24,230 nucleotides of DNA from a virus, in the IMG/VR virus record IMGVR_UViG_3300045135_003292, positions 1 to 24,230 of that record, one strand, 5' to 3'. This document shows, one piece after another, positions 5,342 through 14,589 of the stretch (its first letter is position 1; each line of letters opens with the position of its first letter). A model generated the notes under the pieces. It did no database searches and had not been told where the DNA came from. It saw only the letters and a list, made by a program, of their open reading frames with translations. A program made the translations under genes and the position numbers.

Positions 5342-8238
5342 CTTTTTGAATCTAAATAATCTATACAGGGATTCATTTTATCGGGGTTTTTCATTCCGTG
5401 GAACAACTTTACTAAACTTTTATCTTTTTTGAAACATATCCAGTTTTTATTGGCACCTGCATCTTCGTGAATATCTATTTGAACTCTACTCATTGATTCA
5501 TTCCAATCCTTTTCGACATCACAATTTTCAAAGTATTTTATAGTATCTAAATTGACAGTATTCAAAAAAGTTTGAGGTAAAGTTTTATTGTATTTTTCTT
5601 TCCAAAGTAAAACATTTATTATTGTTTCTTCGTGATACGGGGCATAGAGCTTCCATTCTCTAATTATAAATTCAGAATTACATAGCCTATTCCATTCTTC
5701 TATAAAGTCAGTACAATTTTTATTAAATAGAATTGTATTAGTTTGCCTGTACCAAACTCTAGATTCCTCTTCAACTTTAAGATTGTCCATTAGAGGCTTT
5801 TCCAAAAAAGCTTGGCCATCTTGAAGCATCATGTAAAAAGGTCCCTCTGTCAATAATGGATAGTTTTCGATATCTTTAAAGTAATCAAATATGGTATCAA
5901 AATTAGAGTTAGCTATCATATCTGTATCAAGATAAATGCCTTTCTCTAATCCTCTATCAAGGCTATCTAAAATTACTCTAGATTTTTGGCATAAAGTTTT
6001 ATATGTTATTTCATCATAAGCATCTTTAAAGAAGTCTCCTTTCGAGTCAGTCACTAAGGTAGGTTCAGAATCAAAGTCTGTTTCAAATGGTATTTTGATA
6101 AGATTAGGATAATCGAAATCAGCTTCACAGTTTTGCGTATATAAAATTACTTTATGCTCCGAAAATTTAAGTAAACTTTTAACTAAACATTCAGCCGTTT
6201 GCAGGTATTGTTTGGTGGTGTGGGTAATAATCGCGGTAGAAGGAAAATCCGAAACCATATTTTTTATTAGCTCACAATTTTCGTTTATGCTATCAGAAAG
6301 AAAAGACACATTAGACTTGTTGTCATAAGCGCCCATATATACTTCTAAGTTTCTAAGCGCTAATTTCATTCCCCAAGATAAGGCTTCCTTGATCACTATA
6401 GGATTAGTTTCCCTGTCGGTCGCATGACCTTTAGAGGTAAAAACAAAAAGATCCATACATTGATAAAATTTTTCAACGTCATCTCTTTCTCCCCAGACTT
6501 TACAATTGTCAGGTTGGTTCTCTATTAAGGGTTTCCAATATTGGTCAAAGTTTCCCGCTAAGTTGCCGACGAAATGAAACTGTATCTTTTCGCCATTAAG
6601 TTTTTTCGCGTACTCGAATACCTCTGCTTGATTCTTTCTCGGGGTGAATAAGCCAACGTTTAGCACGTGTTTATATGAGGGATCTAGACCTAAAGCCTTT
6701 AAGGATTCCTCTCTATTTGGCCTTTCTTTTAATTCTATGGGGTATTCAATTACCGCCTGAGGAACCCCGAAAGATTTGTACTTTTCTAAATGCCATTTAC
6801 TAATCCATATAAATTTATCTGGTAAATATTTTTTATATTGTAAAGGGTCAAAACCAGAATCATGAGAAGTTTCAAATATCTTATATGTTCTGTCTTTTGA
6901 ATAAAGTTTTTCAGCAAGTTCATCGGGGAACCCTCCGTACATATACTTCTCAGGGACTTCCTCTAAATGCACAAAATCTGGTTGAAAGGAATTTATAATA
7001 TCCATCAACCTCATTCTTTTGTCTTTGTGCTCTTCTGGGGATTCGTTCAAGTAGCCTAACGATGCAAATCTATTTTTAGGAATGAGATCTATTATCTTCT
7101 GTCTTTGAACAATAAATGCATCGCTATACAAAGTAAACTCGACTACAAACACATCGCATCCTTGCTTCAACAACGTCTCCAACCTTTTTCTAAAAACTTC
7201 AGGCATTCCTCCCGTAGAAAGATGTTCAGCTACCAATAAGACCTTTGTCTTTGGGGAGGATTCTTTTACTAACTCAAGTTTGTTATTTGGGTTCCATAGA
7301 GCAAGGCACTTTTGGAAAACTTGCATAACATTTGGATGGCACTCAAAAGTTTTCTTCTTTTCTAAACACGATATTAACGGCGGGACTCCATGTATTGAAC
7401 CCCATTCAGCGATACCATACTTTACATCAGACCCGCAAAATAGACCACAATCTCCCCTTATGAAAGAATATTTATAAATTTGAGAACTATGTCTAAATGG
7501 AGCTCTTAGAACTGGGTCAATAGAAGAACCTAATTGGATAATTTGAGCATCAGTTGTCCCCGCTAAATGCAATAGGCCAGAATCCATAGTTATAAAACAA
7601 GAACTATTTTCTATTACATGCCAGCAATCGCTTAAAGAAAGTTGATTAGTTAAATCTAACCCCAGACTAACATCTAAGCTAAAAACATTTTTATCTTGCT
7701 TGCCCCAAAAGCCAGTTTCGTGATCATCTTTCCCTACAAGTACGACTGGGATTCCAGTAAGAGCCAGCTTGGATATTAAGCTTTGAAAGTTGCTTTGTTC
7801 CCAAGTTCTCGAAGGCCAAGTTGATCCAGCATGAACACAAACGTAATTGTCTGGCAATCTTGATCTATCGAAATTAGCTTCAGGAAAAAACTCGCAAGTC
7901 ATCTCCATGGGTTTCAGCATCATGCCTAACTCAGTGGCGTGAAACTGACGTATGTCATAGGTATTGTGCTTTCTTTCTGGCCTGTCAGAGCCATGACTGG
8001 CAATCTCGAAAAAAGTTTTAAACACTTCGAATTTTTCAGAAGCTTCCTTTGCACACTCTTCCTCCTCTTTGTCGAAGCTCCTAACAGACGCTACGTAAGG
8101 ACTGCGCTCAAAAACTTTAGGGTGGTGCGTTACGACATGGATTTTCTCATTGTAGCAAGTAAACAGTTTGCGGAGTATTGGGGTAGCGCAAATTGTATCC
8201 CCCAAAGCTCTTGAGCCTATCAGGTAACATTTTTCCAT
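5338..8238 (-). CDS. Three-domain glycosyltransferase fusion: GT9 + GT4 + GT-A (GT8-like)
   Basis: From the ATG at 8238 the protein has 966 residues. An in-frame TTG at 8259 would add seven, but the ATG is preferred because it is preceded by AGG and begins directly with the first GT9 strand (MEKCYLIGSRALGDT). Domain 1 (~1-315) is heptosyltransferase-like (GT9), with VCVHAGSTWPSRTW and the TMDSGLLHLAG donor motif at ~217-227. It also has four cysteines at ~264, 268, 291 and 300. Domain 2 (~331-650) is GT4-like, with GLFTPRKNQ at ~529-537 and a complete EX7E starting at Glu610. Domain 3 (~667-955) is a GT-A domain with the metal-binding LDTD at ~770-773 and a late LFHG motif as in GT8-type enzymes. 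One polypeptide could therefore add three sugars in sequence. No membrane segments are seen. Confidence 0.88.
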   Translation of the reverse strand: MEKCYLIGSRALGDTICATPILRKLFTCYNEKIHVVTHHPKVFERSPYVASVRSFDKEEEECAKEASEKFEVFKTFFEIASHGSDRPERKHNTYDIRQFHATELGMMLKPMEMTCEFFPEANFDRSRLPDNYVCVHAGSTWPSRTWEQSNFQSLISKLALTGIPVVLVGKDDHETGFWGKQDKNVFSLDVSLGLDLTNQLSLSDCWHVIENSSCFITMDSGLLHLAGTTDAQIIQLGSSIDPVLRAPFRHSSQIYKYSFIRGDCGLFCGSDVKYGIAEWGSIHGVPPLISCLEKKKTFECHPNVMQVFQKCLALWNPNNKLELVKESSPKTKVLLVAEHLSTGGMPEVFRKRLETLLKQGCDVFVVEFTLYSDAFIVQRQKIIDLIPKNRFASLGYLNESPEEHKDKRMRLMDIINSFQPDFVHLEEVPEKYMYGGFPDELAEKLYSKDRTYKIFETSHDSGFDPLQYKKYLPDKFIWISKWHLEKYKSFGVPQAVIEYPIELKERPNREESLKALGLDPSYKHVLNVGLFTPRKNQAEVFEYAKKLNGEKIQFHFVGNLAGNFDQYWKPLIENQPDNCKVWGERDDVEKFYQCMDLFVFTSKGHATDRETNPIVIKEALSWGMKLALRNLEVYMGAYDNKSNVSFLSDSINENCELIKNMVSDFPSTAIITHTTKQYLQTAECLVKSLLKFSEHKVILYTQNCEADFDYPNLIKIPFETDFDSEPTLVTDSKGDFFKDAYDEITYKTLCQKSRVILDSLDRGLEKGIYLDTDMIANSNFDTIFDYFKDIENYPLLTEGPFYMMLQDGQAFLEKPLMDNLKVEEESRVWYRQTNTILFNKNCTDFIEEWNRLCNSEFIIREWKLYAPYHEETIINVLLWKEKYNKTLPQTFLNTVNLDTIKYFENCDVEKDWNESMSRVQIDIHEDAGANKNWICFKKDKSLVKLFHGMKNPDKMNPCIDYLDSKR

Positions 8239-8277
8239 GTACCTGAAAGTATATCTCAAAAATGGAAAAAAATCAAA

Positions 8278-8910
8278 TTATAAAGGAAAAGATGATAAAA
8301 TAATACCAGTAGCTAGATAAGAATCCGTAGATTGTCCTGAATGAGTATCTAAAGCCACATATCCATATTCAGAATCTTTAGCCGTGTATAGCTTAGACTC
8401 ATAATCATCTCCTGAATATAGATAAATGTTTTCGTTTACATGCAGATCATCTAAATACGGAATGAAATCTCCAGTTACTGTTTCGTGCCTTAAGGTTCTT
8501 GCTACTGCTGTAGACCCCGGTTTAGCCGCATCTCCTGAAAACCCAGATGTTACAACCCTGAATTGTAGTCTCTGAGGAAATCTGGGGAAGTCGCTTGGGA
8601 TCACTCCGCTGATCGCTACCTTATTAGCTTCTGGTACGTAGCTTTTATCGTGGTCAGGAACAAGCCCAGTATTAAAGTTTATACCCGTGGAAGACGAGAG
8701 CACCTCTACATTTGTTAAGGAGTTTTCACTCCCGACGTTATCGTCAGCAAATTCTGGGTGCAGTAGGAAAAGTTCTGTAACGCCGCTAAGTCTAGCCCCC
8801 GTTATAACAAATTGTGTTCCTAACGGGCCCTTAGAAGGAGAGAAGCCCGAAACGCTTGGCCCTTCGTGTTTATTTTCTCCAAAAAAGAATGTATTAAAAT
8901 TCAAAGGCAT
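8278..8910 (-). CDS. Small IPT/TIG-domain virion protein
   Basis: This 210-residue protein has an IPT/TIG-like segment at ~18-125 (VSGFSPSKGPLGTQFVITGA, then LSGVTELFLL, and a later ISGVIPSDFP strand) similar to the repeats in the giant protein just upstream, whose stop is 2 bases before this ATG. The C-terminal ~75 residues are beta-rich (YLDDLHVNENIYLYSGDDY) and match nothing I recognise. The tight junction suggests it extends or caps the TIG array of its neighbour. It has no signal peptide or membrane helix. A structural tail role is inferred from context only. Confidence 0.6.
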   Translation of the reverse strand: MPLNFNTFFFGENKHEGPSVSGFSPSKGPLGTQFVITGARLSGVTELFLLHPEFADDNVGSENSLTNVEVLSSSTGINFNTGLVPDHDKSYVPEANKVAISGVIPSDFPRFPQRLQFRVVTSGFSGDAAKPGSTAVARTLRHETVTGDFIPYLDDLHVNENIYLYSGDDYESKLYTAKDSEYGYVALDTHSGQSTDSYLATGIILSSFPL

Positions 8911-8912
8911 AA

Positions 8913-11900
8913 TTAGCAGTCTTGTTTAAGTATGTGTTTGTTTATTCTATCTTGAGCATTTTTAGAATTTTCTGGTAAATTATTTAAATCTCCACAATTA
9001 ACTATTTTTTGACCTAGTGATCCTCCTTGTGGAGCGTCTTTAGCTCCATAATTTAGGCCATCATCCAAAATAACCTCTTCTTCTATATTACAGTTAGTAT
9101 CGAATTTAGAACAAAGAGATAAATTGATTTGAACTTCATGTCCCGCCATAATTGCCCCAACAAAGCCTAATGGATTCACCATGCCTTCCCCAAAAGTACC
9201 AGAAAGTACAACGTGACCAGCATCATGATCACTTATAGAAGATCCTGTCAGGGTGCCAGATAAGCTTCCAGTAAGTAAATCATAATAAGATCCTCCTTGC
9301 TTATTAGATATTAAATATTTTTCAGCATTATCAAAACCTCCTGAGAGATTCTTAGTTAAAAACTTGCTAACTACTTGACCTTCCCAGAATCCTTGAAAGT
9401 TCCCATCTCTTACGCTAAAACTTTGTCTAGAGTAAGTCCCAACGAGATTTCTAGAAACGTCAAAGCAATTTACTCCGGTGACGTAAAACTGTTCTCCTAC
9501 TGAGAATACCCTGTTAACTAAACCGAATTTGCCTCCATCAGTAAAGGTTTTATTAGCTCCCGGAACTAACCTCCTAAACTCTCCGGATATTTCTGGCTGG
9601 ACTATGAATCTTTCAGGGGATTGATCAACAACCATGCCATGACTATTAGTGAAAAATTTCTTGTGAGGCCCTGTGGCCTTAGTTTCTGATACTTTCGACC
9701 CACTAGTTAAGTATATTGAATCATAGCGAGTCTCTCTATTGGGATAGAAGTAAGCTCCAGTGGCTCCCCAAGTAGTGTTTAAGTAATTTGGCCCATGATA
9801 TTTTACAGTCCCAGAGGGCGCTGTAAACCTGTAGTCTTGAGATTCTATTTCCTCGGTTGATGAAGGATTAGACGCTCCTCTGAACCTTACGTCTAAACCG
9901 GGATAATTAAGATTGACCCCTTTCGCTAAAATTTTTCCATCATCTAAGAATGAAAATTCAGGGCTTATTTCCTCTATTCTACTTAAGTACAAGCAATCAG
10001 AAGATTGCACTAAAGTTCCATCCTTGGTTTCAATTGTGATATATCCACTCTTAGCTAGATTTGATGGAGTCTGAAAAGATATTCCAGTGCTTGAACTACC
10101 TTGTAAAATTTTATGAGAACAAGGCATTTCAACATAGTATTCAGGATTAAAAGTTGCTTGGTTCTCTGGAAATTCAGATTCGTTTGGTAATGGCCCGGTA
10201 GCATTGTCAATGTAAACTGGATCTACCCCGCTTACATATAATCTTCTAACTTGATTTAAATTAGACCCAGACAAATGAACTGTTCTATTAAAACCTAAGG
10301 CTTTCGGAGTGAATCCATCTATTCTAGGAACAGGGTCTATCAAATCAAGAAATTCATTTGAAGTGATATGCCCTCCAGTCGCATGCACAGTGATTTCCCC
10401 ACCTTTAAGACCCGTGGGGATTTGGAAAGTAAATGAGGTACCATATATGCTTTGTTGAAGCGTCGTAACAGTTCTATCTCTACTTTGCCAGTTTGCAGCT
10501 AGGCTAGCATTTTTAGTTTTAAGATAATTGTCAGAAGTTATTTCTGTTTCTCCGACATAAACTTTATTTATGCCAGTTAAAAAAGCTCCAGATACGGTGA
10601 CCGTGTCTCCTTCACTACCGAAAAGAGGATCAAATCCACTAATTGTAGGAGGAAGAAAAACAAAAATATCTTGAGGTCCGACTGGTTTAATAGTATTAAC
10701 ATTTAAAGGCCAGTTTTTATTTCCGAAACTCTTTATCTCACTAATATTTTTATCATTTTGTATAAAAAACTTAAGCCCAGTATCAGCTAAGTCTGTAGCT
10801 TTTTTACCTGTTTGCCTTGGTATAGTAAAAGACAAACCAGTATACTGGCCTGAAAGTAAATGAGTAGGAGAGCTGCCTATGCCAGCTGTGCCAGCCGTAC
10901 CGGCAGAACCAGCTTGATAAAGGAAATTAGGATAAGATTTTGTTTTTATTGGGTTAGAGTTATCGTCTTCATATAAATTAATATATAAACGTGAACCGGG
11001 ATATAGGTTTTCACCGCTTACATAAACCTCTTGGCCAACGACTCCAGTTACCGACCTATTTACAAAATCTCCATGATGAGCAGAATTTATTTCAGCTGTA
11101 TTTACATAACAACCACTAGGCATAGGGTCGCCCATTACAACAAGGCCAGAAGTAGAAGCTCCACTCACAGTATAATTACCTCTGTCACATTCTAAGACAA
11201 CATCGTATATACCGTGCCCAGTGAACAAAAAATTAGCTTTGTCTGTATTATAAATATCAAATGAAGTTCCGGCCGTGCCCGCAGAGCCAGCTGTTCCAGC
11301 CGTTGCTTGCAGTCCTCTGTATCCAGTAGGGATATCAAAATAAATTAAATCATCATCAACTCCATTTGTATCTGTGGAGAAACTTAAAATACTAGAAAAC
11401 CCAGAAACACCTCCATGTATAATCCCTATTTCACTATTTGCATCATTATTAGTGCTGGAATTACTTATTGATGAAGGTTTTAGCTGGCCTGAAAGAATTT
11501 CATCGCCTGCTTTAGTTGTGCTTCTTTTAACCAACTTTAAACCAGTAGCTTGAGAAAAATAATTTCCACTTAATAATATTTGTTGTCCAGCAATACCAGA
11601 GTGAGAAGTTACAGACTTAATAACCGGAGCAGGTAGAACCGGAGAGAAGTTCATCCCTGATGGGTGGACTTCGCCATTTGAAGCTAGTATTCTTAGTTCG
11701 CCGCTTCTAGCATTTGAAGGTATAGTTCCTGTAAGTACAGTAGTTGGGTTTGTAGCGTCAGGGTAAACTATTCCTGTTTGCCCGTTATAGTCTACCGTGA
11801 AAGCAGTAGATAAATTTGCGTGATGAGACGTAACTGACCGCAAAAGAGATCCATAAAAGTTTCCCCCAGTTATTGAGATAGAAGTTCCTATGGTGCCGCT

Positions 11901-13733
11901 AGCTGTGTTAAACTGAGGGTCGCCTAAATCTGATTGAGAAATACTAGCATGTATACCAGATACAAAAACCTCTGGAACGTAATCTATAGGAGCAGATGCT
12001 GTAACTCCACTAGCGCCTGTAATCGTAATCCTGCCAGCTGAATATATATTGGATAGTTTGGGCGCAGCTAATAGTAATCTATCATTACCTATAGCTTCGC
12101 CTGTCTCTGTTAAAATTTGAAAACCGCTAGAAGTAGCCCCGCTGAGACGACCTAATTTTAAGTTAGCTACTCTACCGCTTGCTCCGTTAAGTGGGTCAAG
12201 CATGCTTGAAAAACCTTTTCCATGAAGAGTAATTAAACTACGAGGAGTCTTCGTAAGCCCAAGGGCACGACCATCAGTTATGATAGCTTTGGTTATAACT
12301 GGCTGAGGTACAAAATGTCTTCCATCTAAGTGGGCATCGTTAGTGCTAGTTACGTTTCTTGAGCTAGATTTAAAAGTTATGTGGCCAGACATACAGTTGT
12401 CCGGAACAGTTACTTTAGCTTCTGAGCTAGAGCCAACTGACATTATCTCAAAGTCTGCTTCAACAGATGATTGAGCACTAGTTGTCCCTTGCGGCCCAGT
12501 ATCTCTGACGAAAAACACTTTATCTACGTCATTAAAATATTCGCCTTTTACTATAATCTGATCTAGATATCTAGCAACGTAAGACTCTGTTGTGGCATTA
12601 GACTCAAAATAGCTTGTCAGTTTTATACCGGGATCAGTAATTGTTACATTTGAAGAGGAGCTAGTGCCAAATTCACAACCCTCTGTAAAAACTGTTATCT
12701 TAGAAGAAGTAGCTGCGTCTGGTACTTTGAAATTAATTAAAGTGTTTGAGGCTACGGTAAAGTCTTCGACATCTACTTGCCCGATAGTTATTCTTGTTAC
12801 ATCTACGAAATTTGTACCTGTAAGCCCATACGTTGATCCCCAAGCATGTGCTCCAACAGGATTAGTGATAGTTGGGCACTCTCCGAAAAAAGATTGAGTT
12901 ATATTAAGATTAGTAGATATTAATTTTCCTACAGAGCTTCTTATTCTCCTTTGAGATACAACTCCACTAACTGGAAAAGTAACCGAAACATTGGGAACAT
13001 CTGGATTAGCAATTTCTGCTTTAAGCTCTGCGGTTTTACCATAAATTGGTAAATCACCACTTAAAGAATCAAACTCTAATGTCGCTTGAACTGACTTAGG
13101 GCCAAAAACTACATGAGATGGCACTATTTCTCCCACTTCATAACTTGGTTCTACTTCAGATGCATAGTTGTACTGAAATGACGCAATGTTTTCTACTCTT
13201 GGTCTTATTTCATGGCCTTCCCCCTCTTCCGTGGAGGTTATTGCCATATCTTGAACATTAAAAATAGTAGTATCAATTGCTGCGGCTATGCTGTCGCTTT
13301 CATTTGGATTAGTAGATTTATGTTCTCCGCTTAAAGCTCCAAAAAAAGAAATTTGAGCATTTACTGATACAGGAGTATTAGGAACAAAATTAACTCCATA
13401 TTGGGTTAGGTAGCCAGAGCTAAAATTTAAACCTCCAAAATTACCACTTAAAGTCCTATATTTTGTAAACGTTCCTGAGTCGTTTATAATATAATCTTTT
13501 AAAGGGTCCTCGCCGGTTAAAGAATAACTTAAATTTAAAGATCCATTTATTCCGTCTTCCGGCGCAAAAACATAACTGTACCTTTTGCCAACTGTATACA
13601 CAGGTGATATACTAGCGTTTAAGTCTAAATTTATATTCTGAGCGATAAATTCTTTTGGGTCTGCTCCCGCTGGCCCATAATCTGGGTCATAGTCAGCAAT
13701 TGTAATTTTAGAATTTTTATAGTTCAGGTACAT
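8913..13733 (-). CDS. Giant tail protein: tail-tube-like N-terminus fused to an IPT/TIG-domain array
   Basis: In this 1606-residue protein, residues ~1-290 follow the two-domain plan of the two preceding genes: an NTPVSVNAQISFFG strand ends half one (~118-131), and VEPSYEVGEIVPSHVVF (~193-209) lies in half two. From ~295 to ~1320 there are roughly eight or nine IPT/TIG-like Ig domains, recognisable by recurring strings such as ITITGASG, PTISGFDPLFGSEGDTVTVS, IDGFTPKALGFNRTVHLSGS and VTSHSGIAGQQILLSG. Two short Gly-Thr/Ser-Ala tripeptide tracts interrupt the array (~810-823 and ~941-953). The last ~280 residues are beta-rich with a polar, Cys-containing tail. This looks like a large surface-exposed appendage on the tail and a plausible acceptor for the downstream sugar genes. 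There is no signal peptide. The domain count is approximate. Confidence 0.75.
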   Translation of the reverse strand: MYLNYKNSKITIADYDPDYGPAGADPKEFIAQNINLDLNASISPVYTVGKRYSYVFAPEDGINGSLNLSYSLTGEDPLKDYIINDSGTFTKYRTLSGNFGGLNFSSGYLTQYGVNFVPNTPVSVNAQISFFGALSGEHKSTNPNESDSIAAAIDTTIFNVQDMAITSTEEGEGHEIRPRVENIASFQYNYASEVEPSYEVGEIVPSHVVFGPKSVQATLEFDSLSGDLPIYGKTAELKAEIANPDVPNVSVTFPVSGVVSQRRIRSSVGKLISTNLNITQSFFGECPTITNPVGAHAWGSTYGLTGTNFVDVTRITIGQVDVEDFTVASNTLINFKVPDAATSSKITVFTEGCEFGTSSSSNVTITDPGIKLTSYFESNATTESYVARYLDQIIVKGEYFNDVDKVFFVRDTGPQGTTSAQSSVEADFEIMSVGSSSEAKVTVPDNCMSGHITFKSSSRNVTSTNDAHLDGRHFVPQPVITKAIITDGRALGLTKTPRSLITLHGKGFSSMLDPLNGASGRVANLKLGRLSGATSSGFQILTETGEAIGNDRLLLAAPKLSNIYSAGRITITGASGVTASAPIDYVPEVFVSGIHASISQSDLGDPQFNTASGTIGTSISITGGNFYGSLLRSVTSHHANLSTAFTVDYNGQTGIVYPDATNPTTVLTGTIPSNARSGELRILASNGEVHPSGMNFSPVLPAPVIKSVTSHSGIAGQQILLSGNYFSQATGLKLVKRSTTKAGDEILSGQLKPSSISNSSTNNDANSEIGIIHGGVSGFSSILSFSTDTNGVDDDLIYFDIPTGYRGLQATAGTAGSAGTAGTSFDIYNTDKANFLFTGHGIYDVVLECDRGNYTVSGASTSGLVVMGDPMPSGCYVNTAEINSAHHGDFVNRSVTGVVGQEVYVSGENLYPGSRLYINLYEDDNSNPIKTKSYPNFLYQAGSAGTAGTAGIGSSPTHLLSGQYTGLSFTIPRQTGKKATDLADTGLKFFIQNDKNISEIKSFGNKNWPLNVNTIKPVGPQDIFVFLPPTISGFDPLFGSEGDTVTVSGAFLTGINKVYVGETEITSDNYLKTKNASLAANWQSRDRTVTTLQQSIYGTSFTFQIPTGLKGGEITVHATGGHITSNEFLDLIDPVPRIDGFTPKALGFNRTVHLSGSNLNQVRRLYVSGVDPVYIDNATGPLPNESEFPENQATFNPEYYVEMPCSHKILQGSSSTGISFQTPSNLAKSGYITIETKDGTLVQSSDCLYLSRIEEISPEFSFLDDGKILAKGVNLNYPGLDVRFRGASNPSSTEEIESQDYRFTAPSGTVKYHGPNYLNTTWGATGAYFYPNRETRYDSIYLTSGSKVSETKATGPHKKFFTNSHGMVVDQSPERFIVQPEISGEFRRLVPGANKTFTDGGKFGLVNRVFSVGEQFYVTGVNCFDVSRNLVGTYSRQSFSVRDGNFQGFWEGQVVSKFLTKNLSGGFDNAEKYLISNKQGGSYYDLLTGSLSGTLTGSSISDHDAGHVVLSGTFGEGMVNPLGFVGAIMAGHEVQINLSLCSKFDTNCNIEEEVILDDGLNYGAKDAPQGGSLGQKIVNCGDLNNLPENSKNAQDRINKHILKQDC
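10875..10913 (-). repeat. Gly-x-Ala tripeptide tract in the giant TIG protein (second)
   Basis: It encodes AGSAGTAGTAGIG (residues ~941-953) between two TIG-type beta strands. The DNA is visibly GC-richer than its surroundings. It resembles the other tract at 11265-11306 and the GTAGTSG part of the fibre at the left edge. Confidence 0.75.
11265..11306 (-). repeat. Gly-x-Ala tripeptide tract in the giant TIG protein (first)
   Basis: It encodes ATAGTAGSAGTAGT (residues ~810-823), in frame, between FDIPTGYRGLQ and SFDIYNTDK. It is collagen-like in its G-x-y phase but only four to five triplets long, so more likely a flexible spacer than a triple helix. Confidence 0.75.
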
Positions 13734-13734
13734 A

Positions 13735-14589
13735 CTAGAAATATTTGTTTGCTATTATTTGAGTTCTTACTATATCAGATACGTTAGCGCTAACATTAGT
13801 TGATTCTATATGGCTACCAGATAAGTCTATGGTTAAGGAAGCATCTGGTTTATCATTTCGGCAAGCTAGTAGTACTGGAGCTAAAGTAAGTTGACCTGAG
13901 AAAGTGCCAGTATTAGCCAAGTTTGATTTCTGACCAGTTATGCCGCTAACATGAGCATTATATAATTCTGTTTTAATTGTCGAGACGCTTTCCTTAGCAG
14001 CCATAAAGTCAACTTGACTTGGGACTTGTTTATTTATGACGTACATAGGCTCATGCCTAGCTTGAAAACTGTACTGAAGACCTAAAGTAGGATGCGCTTT
14101 AGGATGAGTCCCAGATTCAACTAAGTAAGTTGACCAGCCGTGGGTAATCGAATCAGTAGTATTGTAATCGATTGACGAAGTATGCCTACTAAATTGACCA
14201 GCGTTTTTACCTGTCACTAAATCGAAACACGTAAATTGAGCACTTGCTGATAAAGACTGATTCGGATTAGAATTAAAAGAATATTTATTTAAATAAAAAT
14301 CACCAGTTATGCCAGCAAATGATATTCTGGTTTTACTTGGGTTATGATTTTTAAGAAGCCTAACAACTTCAAAACAAGGCTCTGCCTCTGACTCTAATAG
14401 ATAACTCACAGAAAGAGATGCTTCTGCCGGGCCGTTTGGACTTACAGATATAACTCCTCTACGTCCAGCCGAATAAACTTCCGAGGCTTTATTGTTGATG
14501 GATAAGGAGCAACTTTGAGCTAAGAGACCAGTAAAATTAGCTGCTCCTTTAGGCTTAACACCAATGTCTATTTCATCGAAATAAATCAT
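13735..14589 (-). CDS. Tail-tube-like two-domain structural protein (paralogue 2)
   Basis: This 284-residue beta-rich protein has two similar halves. Half one (~1-125) ends with NPNQSLSASAQFTCFDLVTG. Half two (~165-284) begins with LQYSFQARHEPMYVINKQVP. The same two landmarks, an (A/S)AQF or AQI strand and an EP/RP-x-Y hinge, occur in the gene before it and in the N-terminus of the gene after it. Its start overlaps the previous gene by 4 bases (ATGA), and the next ATG lies one base after its stop. I infer a tail-tube or tube-decoration role from the fold-like pattern and location, not from a named family match. The Ser/Thr content is high. There are no membrane or signal segments. Confidence 0.6.
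   Translation of the reverse strand: MIYFDEIDIGVKPKGAANFTGLLAQSCSLSINNKASEVYSAGRRGVISVSPNGPAEASLSVSYLLESEAEPCFEVVRLLKNHNPSKTRISFAGITGDFYLNKYSFNSNPNQSLSASAQFTCFDLVTGKNAGQFSRHTSSIDYNTTDSITHGWSTYLVESGTHPKAHPTLGLQYSFQARHEPMYVINKQVPSQVDFMAAKESVSTIKTELYNAHVSGITGQKSNLANTGTFSGQLTLAPVLLACRNDKPDASLTIDLSGSHIESTNVSANVSDIVRTQIIANKYF

Noticed and set aside
1825-8214. Plus-strand open frames antisense to the sugar cassette
   Set aside because: Frames of 61-96 codons lie wholly within recognised genes or across their junctions on the other strand and show no motif or credible ribosome site.
8239-8259. TTG start adding seven residues to the triple glycosyltransferase
   Set aside because: No Shine-Dalgarno precedes it, and the ATG at 8238 starts directly at the first GT9 strand.
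8278-13733. Diversity-generating retroelement target
   Set aside because: No reverse transcriptase, template repeat or adenine-biased variable repeat is visible in the window.
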